A stretch of DNA of 64,000 nucleotides from Ectobius pallidus (taxonomy: Eukaryota; Arthropoda; Insecta; Blattodea; Ectobiidae). How positions within the stretch are numbered: the stretch's first letter is position 1; every line of letters begins with the position of its first letter. Of the stretch, positions 11,412 to 24,004 are shown piece by piece. Position numbers and translations under genes: made by a program. The stretch covers positions 558,001-622,000 of the forward strand of contig CAXKWD010000010.1 of assembly GCA_964059195.1 (NCBI GenBank), written 5' to 3'. The notes below the pieces were generated by a model. That model ran no database searches and was not told the origin of the DNA. It saw only the letters and a list, made by a program, of their open reading frames with translations.

Positions 11412-12268
11412 TACTGTTGCGTAGCAATGTCAATTTCAGACACAAAACTTTTACCTCTCAATGCATTTTTGAAAGTCGAAACTTTTTCCTAGCAATGTAA
11501 TTTTTAACGACAATTTGACTGCCTAACAATGTAATTTTTCTATCACGAAAGTTTTCCCTAGCCATGCCAGTCTAAAAAGAAACTGTAGCCTAGCAATGAA
11601 GTTTTAAAACACCTGACTGTTCCTTAGCAATGACATTTTGAACAAGAAACTGTAGCTTAGCAATGCCATGTCCAAATACGAATCTGTTGCCTAGCAATGT
11701 CATCTATAAGGAATAGTTGTTAATCCCTCAATGATCAATACATACAATGAAAATATCGGTGATATGCTAATGGCAAAACATGGGTTGTAAATTTTGCTTT
11801 AATAGAAAGAATACTGTTGCCTAGCAATGAGTTTTAAAACACGAAAGTGTTGCCTAGTAATGCCAGTCTAAACCGGAAACTGTTGCCTAGCAATTAGGTT
11901 TTAAAACACCTGACTGTTGCCTAGCAATGACAATTAGAATAAGAAACTGCAGCTTAGGAATGCCATCTCCAAATACGAAACTGTTGCCTAGCAATGTCAT
12001 CTATAAGGAATAGCCTTTAATTCCTCAATTATCAATACATAAAATGAAAATATCGGTGATATGCTAATGGCATAACAGGGGTTGTAAATTTTCCTTAATA
12101 GAAAAGAATACTGTTGCCTAGCTATGAGTTTTAAAACACGAAAGTGTTGCCTAGCAATGCCATTTTAAACCGGAAACTGTTGCCTAGCAATGCCATCAAA
12201 AAGAACTGTTGCTTAGCAAAGTAATTTTAAACACAATATTGCTACCTATTATAAACTTTTAAATAATA
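11412..12268 (+). repeat. Chimeric 857-bp monomer (26 sub-repeats), copy 1
   Basis: The anchor-to-anchor distance is 857 bp, about 296 bp (nine sub-repeats) more than normal. At about 11845-11865 the sequence runs from sub-repeat 14 (CACGAAAGTGTTGCCTAGTAA) directly into the end of sub-repeat 5 (TGCCAGTCTAAACCGG), so sub-repeats 5-14 occur twice. Inference: an exchange out of register by nine 33-bp steps. The base change TAGTAATG at the join is shared with the copies at 16194, 22092 and 31129. Confidence 0.85.
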
Positions 12269-15200
12269 TACTGTTGCGTAGCAATGTCAATTTCAGACAC
12301 AAAACGTTTACCTTTCAATGCATTTTTGAAAGTCGAAACTTTTACATAGCAATGTAATTTTTAAAGACAATTTGACTGCCTAATAATGTAATTTTTCTAT
12401 CACGAAAGTTTTCCCTAGCCATGCCAGTCTAAAAAGAAACTGTAGCCTAGCAATGAAGTTTTAAATCACCTGACTGTTGCTTAGCAATGACATTTTGAAC
12501 AAGAAACTGTAGCTAAGCAATGCCATCTCCAAATACGAAACTGTTGCCTAGCAATGTCATCTATAAGGAATAGTTTTTAAACCCTCAATGATCAATACAT
12601 ACAATGAAAATATCGGTGATATGCTAATGGCATAACAGGGGTTGTATATTTTTCTTTAATAGAAAGAATACTGTTGCCTAGCAATTAGTTTTAAAACACA
12701 AAAGCGTTGCCTAGCAATGCCATTTTGAACCGGAAACTGTTGCCTAGCAATGCCATCAAAAAGAACTGTTGCTTAGCAATGTAATTTTAAACACAATATT
12801 GCTACCTATTATAAACTTTTAAATAATATACTGTTGCGTAGCAATGTCAATTTCAGACACAAAACTTTTACCTTTCAATGCATTTTTGAAAGTCGAAACT
12901 TTTTCCTAGCAATGTAATTTTTAAAGACAATTTGACTGCCTAACAATGTAATTTTTCTATCACGAAAGTTTTCCCTAGCCATGCCAGTCTATAAAGAAAC
13001 TGTAGCCTAGCAATGAAGTATTAAAACACCTGACTGTTGCTTAGCAATGACATTTTGAACTAGAAACCGTAGCTTAACAATGCCATCTCCAAATACGAAA
13101 CTGTTGCCTAGCAATGGCATCTATAAGGAATAGTTTTTAATCCCTAGATGATCAATACATACAATGAAAATATCGGTGATATGCTAATGGCATAACGGGA
13201 GTTGTAAATTTTTCCTTAATAGAAAGAATACTGTTCCCTATCAATGAGTTTTAAAACACGAAAGTGTTGCCTAGCAATGCCATTTTAAAACAGAAACTGT
13301 TGCCTAGCAATGTCATCAAAAAGAACTGTTGCTTAGCAATGTCATTTTTAAACACAATATTGCTACCTATTAAAAGCTTTTAAAAAAGATACTGTTGCGT
13401 AGCAATGTCAATTTCTGACACGAAACCTTTACCTTTCAATGCATTTTTCAAAGTCGAAGCTTCTTCCTAGCAATGTAATTTTTAAACACAATTTGGCTGC
13501 CTAACAATGTAATTTTTCTATCACGAATGTTTTGCCTAGCCATGCCAGTGTAAACCGGAAACTGTAGCCTAGCAATGAAGTTTTAAATCACCTGACTGTT
13601 GCTTAGCAATGACATTTAGAACAAGAAACTGTAGCTAAGCAATGCCATCTCCAAATTCGAAACTGTTGCCTAGCAATGTCATCTATAAGGAATAGTTTTT
13701 AAACCCTCAATGATCAATACATACAATGAAAATATCGGTGATATGCTAATGGCATAACAGGGGTTGTATATTTTTCTTTAATAGAAAGAATACTGTTGCC
13801 TAGCAATTAGTTTTAAAACACAAAAGCGTTGCCTAGCAATGCCATTTTAAACCGGAAACTGTTGCCTAGCAATGCCATCAAAAAGAACTGTTGCTTAGCA
13901 ATGTAATTTTAAACACAATATTGCTACCTATTATAAACTTTTAAATAATATACTTTGCGTAGCAATGTCAATTTCAGACACAAAACCTTTAATTTTCAAT
14001 ACATTTTTCAAAGTCGCTACTTTTTCCAAGCAATGTAATTTTTAAAGACAATTTGGCTGCTTAACAATGTAATTTTTCTATGACGAAAGTTTTTCCTATC
14101 CATGCCAGTCTAAAGCGGAAACTGTTGCCTAGCAATTCAGTTTTAAAACACCTGACTCTTGCTTAGAAATGACATTTTGAACAAGAAACTGTAGCTTAGC
14201 AATGCCATCTCCAAATACGAAACTGTTGCCTAGCAACGTCATCTATAAGGAATAGTTTTTAATCCTTCAATGATCAATACATACAATGAAAATATCGGTG
14301 ATATGCTAATGGCATAACAGGGGTTGTATATTTTTCTTTAATAGAAAGAATACTGTTGCCTAGCAATGAGTTTTAAAACACGAAAATGTTGCCTAGCAAT
14401 GCCATTTTAAACCCGAGACTGTTGCCTAGCAATGCCATCAAAGAGAACTGTTGCTTAGCAAAGTAATTTTAAACACAATATTGCTACCTATTATAAACTT
14501 TTAAATAATATACTGTTGCGTAGCAATGTCAATTTCAGACACAAAACTTTTACAATTCAATGCATTTTTGAAAGTCGAAACTTTTTCCTGGCAATGTAAT
14601 TTTTAACGACAATTTGACTGCCTAACAATGTAATTTTTCTATCACGAAAGTTTTCCCTAGCCATGCCAGTCTAAAAAGAAACTGTAGCCTAGCAATGAAG
14701 TTTTAAAACACCTGACTGTTGCTTAGCAATGACATTTTGAACAAGAAACTGTAGCTTAGCAATGCCATCTCCAAATACGAATCTGTTGCCTAGCAATGTC
14801 ATCTATAAGGAACAGTTTTTAATCCCTCAATGATCAATACATACAATGAAAATATCGGTGATATGCTAATGGCAAAACATGGGTTGTAAATTTTGCTTTA
14901 ATAGAAAGAATACTGTTGCCTAGCAATGAGTTTTAAAACACGAAAGTGTTGCCTAGCAATGCCATTTTAAACCGAAAACTGTTGCCAAGCAATGTCATAA
15001 AAAAGAACTGTTGCTTAGTAATGTCATTTTTAAACACAATATTGCTACCTATTATAAACTTTTAAAAAATATACTGTTGCGTAGCAATGTCAATATCAGA
15101 CACAAAACTTTTACAATTCAATGCATTTTTCAATGTCGAAACTTTTTCCTAGCAATGTAATTTTTAAAGACAATTTAGCTGCCTAACAATGTAATTTTTC

Positions 15201-16193
15201 TATCACGAAAGGTTTGCTAAGCAATGCCAGTCTAAACCGGAAACTGTTGCCTAGCAATTAAGTTTTAAAACAGCTGACTCTTGCTTAGCAATGACATTTT
15301 GAACATGAAACTGTAGCTTAGCAATGCCATCTACAAATACGAAACTGTTGCCTAGCAATATCTTCTATAAGGAAAAGTTCTTAATCCTTCAATGATCAAT
15401 ACATACAATGAAAATATCGGTGATATGCTAATGTCAAAACATGGGTTGTAAATTTTACTTTAACAGAAAGAATACTGCTGCCTAGCAATTAGTTTTAAAA
15501 CACAAAAGCGTTGCCTAGCAATGCCATTTTAAACCGGAAACTGTTGCCTAGCAATGCCATCAAAAAGAACTGTTGCCTAGCAATGTAATTTTAAACACAA
15601 TATTGCTACCTATTATAAACTTTTAAATAATATACTGTTGCGTAGGAATGTCAATTTCAGACACAAAACCTTTACTTTTCAATACATTTTTCAAAGTCGA
15701 AACTTTTTCCAAGCAATGTAATTTTTAAAGACAATTTGGCTGCTTAACAATGTAATTTTGCTATGACGAAAGTTTTGCCTAGCCGTGCCAGTCTAAACCG
15801 GAAACTGTTGCCTAGCAATTAAGTTTTAAAACACCTGACTGTTTCTTAGCAATGACATTTTGAACAAGAAACTGTAGCTTAGCAATGCCATCTCCAAATA
15901 CGAAACTGTTGCCTAGCAATGTCATCTATAAGGAATAGTTTTTAATCCTTCAATGATCAATACATACAATGAAAATATCGGTGATATGCTAATGTCAAAA
16001 CATGGGTTGTAAATTTTACTTTAATAGAAAGAATACTGTTGCCTAGCAATGTGTTTTAAAACACGAAAGTGTTTCCTAGCAATGCCATTTTAAACCGGAA
16101 ACTGTTGCCTAGCAATGCCATCAAAAAGAACTGTTGCTTAGCAAAGTAATTTTAAACACAATATTGCTACCTATTATAAACTTTTAAATAATA

Positions 16194-17050
16194 TACTGTT
16201 GCGTAGCAATGTCAATTTCAGACACAAAACTTTTACCTCTCAATGCATTTTTGAAAGTCGAAACTTTTTCCTAGCAATGTAATTTTTAACGACAATTTGA
16301 CTGCCTAACAATGTAATTTTTCTATCACGAAAGTTTTCCCTAGCCATGCCAGTCTAAAAAGAAACTGTAGCCTAGCAATGAAGTTTTAAAACACCTGACT
16401 GTTGCTTAGCAATGACATTTTGAACAAGAAACTGTAGCTTAGCAATGCCATGTCCAAATACGAATCTGTTGCCTAGCAATGTCATCTATAAGGAATAGTT
16501 TTTAATCCCTCAATGATCAATACATACAATGAAAATATCGGTGATATGCTAATGGCAAAACATGGGTTGTAAATTTTGCTTTAATAGAAAGAATACTGTT
16601 GCCTAGCAATGAGTTTTAAAACACGAAAGTGTTGCCTAGTAATGCCAGTCTAAAACGGAAACTGTTGCCTAGCAATTAAGTTTTAAAACAGCTGACTCTT
16701 GCTTAGCAATGACATTTTGAACATGGAACTGTAGCTTAGCAATGCCATCTCCAAATACGAAACTGTTGCCTAGCAATATCTTCTATAAGGAAAAGTTTTT
16801 AATCCTTCAATGATCAATACATACAATGAAAATATCGGTGATATGCTAATGTCAAAACATGGGTTGTAAATTTTACTTTAACAGAAAGAATACTGCTGCC
16901 TAGCAATTGGTTTTAAAACACAAAAGCGTTGCCTAGCAATGCCATTTTAAACCGGAAACTGTTGCCTAGCAATGCCATCAAAAAGAACTGTTGCTTAGCG
17001 ATGTAATTTTAAACACAATATTGCTACCTATTATAAACTTTTAAATAATA
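16194..17050 (+). repeat. Chimeric 857-bp monomer (26 sub-repeats), copy 2
   Basis: This has the same architecture as the unit at 11412. The join is at about 16630-16650, where GTTGCCTAGTAATG runs into CCAGTCTAAAACGG. After the join it carries AAAACGG and CAATTAAG, unlike AAACCGG and CAATTAGG in the 11412 copy, so the downstream parts differ while the junction is the same. This copy is the closest relative of the units at 22092 and 31129. Confidence 0.85.
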
Positions 17051-20000
17051 TACTGTTGCGTAGAAATGTCAATTTCAGACACAAAACCTTTACTTTTCAA
17101 TACATTTTTCAAAGTCGAAAGTTTTTCCTAGCAATGTAATTTTTAAAGACAATTTGACTGCTTAACAATGTAATTTTGCTATGACGAAAGTATTGCCTAG
17201 CCGTGCCAGTCTAAACCGGAAACTGTTGCCTAGCAATTAAGTTTCAAAACACCTGACTGTTGCTTAGCAATGACATTTTGAACAAGAAACTGTAGCTTAG
17301 CAATGCCATCTCCAAATACGAAACTGTTGCCTAGCAATGTCATCTATAAGGAATAGTTTTTAATCCTTCAATGATCAATACATACAATGAAAATATCGGT
17401 GATATGCTAATGTCAAAACATGGGTTGTAAATTTTACTTTAATAGAAAGAATACTGTTGCCTAGCAATGAGTTTTAAAACACGAAAGTGTTTCCTAGCAA
17501 TGCCATTTTAAACCGGAAACTGTTGCCTAGCAATGTCATAAAAAAGAACTGTTCCTTAGCAATGTCATTTTTAAACACAATATTGCTTCGTATTATAAAC
17601 TTTTAAAAAATATACTGTTGCGTAGCAATGTCAATATCAGACAAAACTTTTACCTTTCATGCATTTTTCAATGTCGAAACTTTTTCCTAGCAATGTAATT
17701 TTTAAAGACAATTTGGCTGCCTAACAATGTAATTTTTCTATCACGAAAGGTTTGCCTAGCAATGCCAGTCTAAACCGGAAACTGTTGCCTAGCAATTAGG
17801 TTTTAAAACACCTGACTGTTGCCTAGCAATGACAATTAGAATAAGAAACTGCAGCTTAGGAATGCCATCTCCAAATACGAAACTGTTGCCTAGCAATGTC
17901 ATCTATAAGGAATAGCCTTTAATCCCTCAATTATCAATACATAAAATGAAAATATCGGTGATATGCTAATGGCATAACAGGGGTTGTAAATTTTCTTTAA
18001 TAGAAAAGAATACTGTTGCCTAGCTATGAGTTTTAAAACACGAAAGTGTTGCCGAGCAATGGCATTTTAAACCAGAAACTGTTGCCTAGCAATGCCATCA
18101 AAAAGAACTGTTGCTTAGCAACGTAATTTTAAACACAATATTGCTACCTATTATAAACTTTTAAATAATATACTGTTGCGTAGCAATGTCAATTTCAGAC
18201 ACAAAACTTTTACCTTTCAATGCATTTTTGAAAGTCGAAACTTTTTCCTAGCAATGTAATTTTTAAAGACAATTTGACTGCCTAACAATGTAATTTTTCT
18301 ATCACGAAAGATTTCCCTAGCCATGCCAGTCTAAAAAGAAACTGTAGCCTAGCAATTAAGTTTTAAAACACCTGACTCTTGCTTAGCAATGACATTTTGA
18401 ACAAGAAACTGTAGCTTAGCAATGCCATCTCCAAATACGAAACTGTTGCCTAGCAATGTCATCTATAAGGAATAGTTTTTAATCCATCAATGATCAATAC
18501 ATACAATGAAAATATCGGTGATATGCTAATGGCAAAACATGGGTTGTAAATTTTGCATTAATAGAAAGAATACTGTTGCCTAGCAATGAGATTTAAAACA
18601 GGAAAGTGTTGCCTAGCAATGCCATTTTAAACCGGAAACTGTTGCCTAGCAATGCCATCAAAAAGAACTGTTGCTTAGCAAAGTAATTTTAAACACAATA
18701 TTGCTACCTATTATAAACTTTTAAATAATATACTGTTGCGTAGCAATGTCAATTTCAGACACAAAACGTTTACCTTTCAATGCATTTTTGAAAGTCGAAA
18801 CTTTTACATAGCAATGTAATTTTTAAAGACAATTTGACTGCCTAATAATGTAATTTTTCTATCACGAAAGTTTTCCCTAGCCATGCCAGTCTAAAAAGAA
18901 ACTGTAGCCTAGCAATGAAGTTTTAAATCACCTGACTGTTGCTTAGCAATGACATTTTGAACAAGAAACTGTAGCTAAGCAATGCCATCTCCAAATACGA
19001 AACTGTTGCCTAGCAATGTCATCTATAAGGAATAGTTTTTAAACCCTCAATGATCAATACATACAATGAAAATATCGGTGATATTCTAATGGCATAACAG
19101 GGGTTGTATATTTTTCTTTAATAGAAGGAATACTGTTGCCTAGCAATTAGTTTTAAAACACAAAAGCGTTGCCTAGCAATGCCATTTTAAACCGGAAACT
19201 GTTGCCTAGCAATGCCATCAAAAAGAACTGTTGCCTAGCAATGTAATTTTAAACACAATATTGCTACCTATTATAAACTTTTAAATAATATACTGTTGCG
19301 TAGGAATGTCAATTTCAGACACAAAACTTTTACTTTTCAATACATTTTTCAAAGTCGAAACTTTTTCCAAGCAATGTAATTTTTAAAGACAATTTGGCTG
19401 CTTAACAATGTAATTTTGCTATGACGAAAGTTTTGCCTAGCCGTGCCAGCCTAAACCGGAAACTGTTGCCTAGCAATTAAGTTTTAAAACACCTGACTGT
19501 TGCTTAGCAATGACATTTTGAACAAGAAACTGTAGCTTAGCAATGCCATCTCCAAATACGAAACTGTTGCCTAGCAATGTCATCTATACGGAATAGTTTT
19601 TAATCCTTCAATGATCAATACATACAATGAAAATATCGGTGATATGCTAATGTCAAAACATGGGTTGTAAATTTTACTTTAATAGAAAGAATACTGTTGC
19701 CTAGCAATGAGTTTTAAAACACGAAAGTGTTTCCTAGCAATGCCATTTTAAACCGGAAACTGTTGCCTAGCAATGTCATAAAAAAGAACTGTTCCTTAGC
19801 AATGTCATTTTTAAACACAATATTGCTTCGTATTATAAACTTTTAAAAAATATACTGTTGCGTAGCAATGTCAATATCAGACAAAACTTTTACCTTTCAT
19901 GCATTTTTCAATGTCGAAACTTTTTCCTAGCAATGTAATTTTTAAAGACAATTTGGCTGCCTAACAATGTAATTTTTCTATCACGAAAGGTTTGCCTAGC

Positions 20001-20970
20001 AATGCCAGTCTAAACCGGAAACTGTTGCCTAGCAATTAGGTTTTAAAACACCTGACTGTTGCCTAGCAATGACAATTAGAATAAGAAACTGCAGCTTAGG
20101 AATGCCATCTCCAAATACGAAACTGTTGCCTAGCAATGTCATCTATAAGGAATAGCCTTTAATCCCTCAATTATCAATACATAAAATGAAAATATCGGTG
20201 ATATGCTAATGGCATAACAGGGGTTGTAAATTTTCTTTAATAGAAAAGAATACTGTTGCCTAGCTATGAGTTTTAAAACACGAAAGTGTTGCCTAGCAAT
20301 GGCATTTTAAACCAGAAACTGTTGCCTAGCAATGCCATCAAAAAGAACTGTTGCTTAGCAACGTAATTTTAAACACAATATTGCTACCTATTATAAACTT
20401 TTAAATAATATACTGTTGCGTAGCAATGTCAATTTCAGACACAAAACTTTTACCTTTCAATGCATTTTTGAAAGTCGAAACTTTTTCCTAGCAATGTAAT
20501 TTTTAAAGACAATTTGACTGCCTAACAATGTAATTTTTCTATCACGAAAGTTTTCCCTAGCCATGCCAGTCTAAAAAGAAACTGTAGCCTAGCAATTAAG
20601 TTTTAAAACACCTGACTGTTGCTTAGCAATGACATTTTGAACAAGAAATTGTAGCTTAGCAATGCCATCTCCAAATACGAAACTGTTGCCTAGCAATGTC
20701 ATCTATAAGGAATAGTTTTTAATCCATCAATGATCAATACATACAATGAAAATATCGGTGATATGCTAATGGCAAAACATGGGTTGTAAATTTTGCATTA
20801 ATAGAAAGAATACTGTTGCCTAGCAATGAGATTTAAAACAGGAAAGTGTTGCCTAGCAATGCCATTTTAAACCGGAAACTGTTGCCTAGCAATGCCATCA
20901 AAAAGAACTGTTGCTTAGCAAAGTAATTTTAAACACAATATTGCTACCTATTATAAACTTTTAAATAATA
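17051..20970 (+). repeat. Array block III: 2240-bp (four-monomer) tandem duplication
   Basis: Anchors are at 17051, 17613, 18171, 18731, 19291, 19853 and 20411. Units from 17613 onward match those from 19853 onward at an offset of 2240 bp, sharing AATTATCAATACATAAAATG, the 1-bp-short TTTCATGCATT and the CAGCTTAGGAATG variants. The match fades on the left inside the 17051/19291 pair (GAAAGTTTTTCC against GAAACTTTTTCC). It ends on the right near 18921/21161, where AAATCACCTG becomes AAAACACCTG. Within the matched part I see only scattered single-base differences, so the duplication looks recent. Confidence 0.8.
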
Positions 20971-22091
20971 TACTGTTGCGTAGCAATGTCAATTTCAGAC
21001 ACAAAACGTTTACCTTTCAATGCATTTTTGAAATTCGAAACTTTTACATAGCAATGTAATTTTTAAAGACAATTTGACTGCCTAATAATGTAATTTTTCT
21101 ATCACGAAAGTTTTCCCTAGCCATGCCAGTCTAAAAAGAAACTGTAGCCTAGCAATGAAGTTTTAAAACACCTGACTGTTGCTTAGCAATGACATTTTGA
21201 ACAAGAAACTGTAGCTTAGGAATGCCATCTCCAAATACGAATCTGTTGCCTAGCAATGTCATCTATAAGGAACAGTTTTTAATCCCTCAATGATCAATAC
21301 ATACAATGAAAATATCGGTGATATGCTAATGTCAAAACATGGGTTGAAAATTTTACTTTAACAGAAAGATTACTGCTGCCTAGCAATTAGTTTTAAAACA
21401 CAAAAGCGTTGCCTAGCAATGCCATTTTAAACCGGAAACTGTTGCCTAGCAATGCCATCAAAAAGAACTGTTGCCTAGCAATGTAATTTTAAACACAATA
21501 TTGCTACCTATTATAAACTTTTAAATAATATACTGTTGCGTAGGAATGTCAATTTCAGACACAAAACCTTTACTTTTCAATACATTTTTCAAAGTCGAAA
21601 CTTTTTCCAAGCAATGTAATTTTTAAAGACAATTTGGCTGCTTAACAATGTAATTTTGCTATGACGAAAGTTTTGCCTAGCCGTGCCAGTCTAAACCGGA
21701 AACTGTTGCCTAGCAATTAAGTTTTAAAACACCTGACTGTTGCTTAGCAATGACATTTTGAACAAGAAACTGTAGCTTAGCAATGCCATCTCCAAATACG
21801 AAACTGTTGCCTAGCAATGTCATCTATAAGGAATAGTTTTTAATCCTTCAATGATCAATACATACAATGAAAATATCGGTGATATGCTAATGTCAAAACA
21901 TGGGTTGTAAATTTTACTTTAATAGAAAGAATACTGTTGCCTAGCAATGTGTTTTAAAACACGAAAGTGTTTCCTAGCAATGCCATTTTAAACCGGAAAC
22001 TGTTGCCTATCAATGCCATCAAAAAGAACTGTTGCTTAGCAAAGTAATTTTAAACACAATATTGCTACCTATTATAAACTTTTAAATAATA

Positions 22092-22950
22092 TACTGTTGC
22101 GTAGCAATGTCAATTTCAGACACAAAACTTTTACCTCTCAATGCATTTTTGAAAGTCGAAACTTTTTCCTAGCAATGTAATTTTTAACGACAATTTGACT
22201 GCCTAACAATGTAATTTTTCTATCACGAAAGTTTTCCCTAGCCATGCCAGTCTAAAAAGAAACTGTAGCCTAGCAATGAAGTTTTAAAACACCTGACTGT
22301 TGCTTAGCAATGACATTTTGAACAAGAAACTGTAGCTTAGCAATGCCATGTCCAAATACGAATCTGTTGCCTAGCAATGTCATCTATAAGGAATAGTTTT
22401 TAATCCCTCAATGATCAATACATACAATGAAAATATCGGTGATATGCTAATGGCAAAACATGGGTTGTAAATTTTGCTTTAATAGAAAGAATACTGTTGC
22501 CTAGCAATGAGTTTTAAAACACGAAAGTGTTGCCTAGTAATGCCAGTCTAAAACGGAAACTGTTGCCTAGCAATTAAGTTTTAAAACAGCTGACTCTTGC
22601 TTAGCAATGACATTTTGAACATGGAACTGTAGCTTAGCAATGCCATCTCCAAATACGAAACTGTTGCCTAGCAATATCTTCTATAAGGAAAAGTTTTTAA
22701 ACCTTTCAATGATCAATACATACAATGAAAATATCGGTGATATGCTAATGTCAAAACATGGGTTGTAAATTTTACTTTAACAGAAAGAATACTGCTGCCT
22801 AGCAATTGGTTTTAAAACACAAAAGCGTTGCCTAGCAATGCCATTTTAAACCGGAAACTGTTGCCTAGCAATGTCATAAAAAAGAACTGTTCCTTAGCAA
22901 TGTCATTTTTAAACACAATATTGCTTCGTATTATAAACTTTTAAAAAATA
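22092..22950 (+). repeat. Chimeric 859-bp monomer (26 sub-repeats), copy 3
   Basis: The join between sub-repeat 14 and sub-repeat 5 is at about 22525-22550 (CCTAGTAATGCCAGTCTAAA, then AACGG). It is nearly identical to the unit at 31129, 9037 bp downstream, and shares its first part with 16194 (offset 5898 bp). It is 859 bp because of a small extra insertion (AAACCTTTC near 22700). Confidence 0.85.
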
Positions 22951-23971
22951 TACTGTTGCGTAGCAATGTCAATATCAGACAAAACTTTTACCTTTCATGC
23001 ATTTTTCAATGTCGAAACTTTTTCCTAGCAATGTAATTTTTAAAGACATTTTGGCTGCCTAACAATGTAATTTTTCTATCACGAAAGGTTTGCCTAGCAA
23101 TGCCAGTCTAAACCGGAAACTGTTGCCTAGCAATTAGGTTTTAAAACACCTGACTGTTGCCTAGCAATGACAATTAGAATAAGAAACTGCAGCTTAGGAA
23201 TGCCATCTCCAAATACGAAACTGTTGCCTAGCAATGTCATCTATAAGGAATAGCCTTTAATCCCTCAATGATCAATATATACAATGAAAATATCGGTGAT
23301 ATGCTAATGGCAAAACATGGGTTGTAAATTTTGCTTTAATAGAAAGAATACTGTTGCCTAGCAATGAGTTTTAAAACACGAAAGTGTTGCCTAGCAATGC
23401 CATTTTAAACCGAAAACTGTTGCCTAGCAATGTCATCAAAAAGAACTGTTGCTTAGCAATGTCATTTTTAAACACAATATTGCTTCCTATTATGAACTTT
23501 TAAAAAATATACTGTTGCGTAGCAATGTCAATATCAGACAAAACTTTTACTTTTCAATGCATTTTTCAGTGTCGAAACTTTTTAATAGCAATGTAATCTT
23601 TAAAGACAATTTGGCTGCTTAACAATGTAATTTTTCTATCACGAAAGGTTTGCCTAGCAATGCCAATCTTAACCGGAAACTGTTGACTGTCAATTAAGTT
23701 TTAAAACACCTGACTGTTGCCTAGCAATGACATTTAGAATAAGAAACTGTAGCTTAGGAATGCCATCTCCAAATACGAAACTGTTGCCTAGCAATGTCAT
23801 CTATAAGGAATAGCCTTTAATCCCTCAATGATCAATATATACAATGAAAATATCGGTGATATGCTAATGGCAAAACATGGGTTGTAAATTTTGCTTTAAT
23901 AGAAAGAATATTGTTGCCTAGCAATGAGTTTTAAAACACGAAAGTGTTGCCTAGCAATGCCATTTTAAACC

Positions 23972-24004
23972 GAAAACTGTTGCCTAGCAATGCCATTTTA
24001 AACC
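23972..24004 (+). repeat. Extra 33-bp sub-repeat in the 592-bp monomer at 23510
   Basis: The monomer from 23510 to 24101 is 592 bp long. It holds an additional copy of a GAAAACTGTTGCCTAGCAAT-type sub-repeat between sub-repeats 14 and 15, giving 18 in place of 17. This fits a one-step (33-bp) slippage or exchange. Confidence 0.8.

Larger units (their letters stand above)
7482..17050 (+). repeat. Array block II: repeated blocks at 4.8 and 6.5 kb offsets, two chimeric monomers
   Basis: Anchors are at 7482, 8043, 8604, 9165, 9727, 10289, 10850, 11412, 12269, 12829, 13390, 13951, 14511, 15072, 15633 and 16194. The run from 7482 recurs from 13951 (offset about 6468 bp), sharing the AAAGTCGCTAC and CCTATCCATG variants. 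The run from 10289 recurs from 15072 (offset about 4783 bp), including the start of a chimeric 857-bp monomer in each copy (11412 and 16194). Anchors 8604 and 9165 match 10289 and 10850 at 1685 bp, which is three monomers. Monomers at 12829 and 13390 match 5239 and 5800 in block I. The matches overlap and change partner, which indicates several rounds of unequal exchange and not one clean HOR. Confidence 0.75.

Noticed and set aside
13951..13960. Anchor variants TACTTTGCG (13951) and TACTTTTGCG (28030, 38746) as monomer boundaries of a different family
   Set aside because: They are one- or two-base changes of the same anchor. Spacing and flanking sub-repeats are normal.
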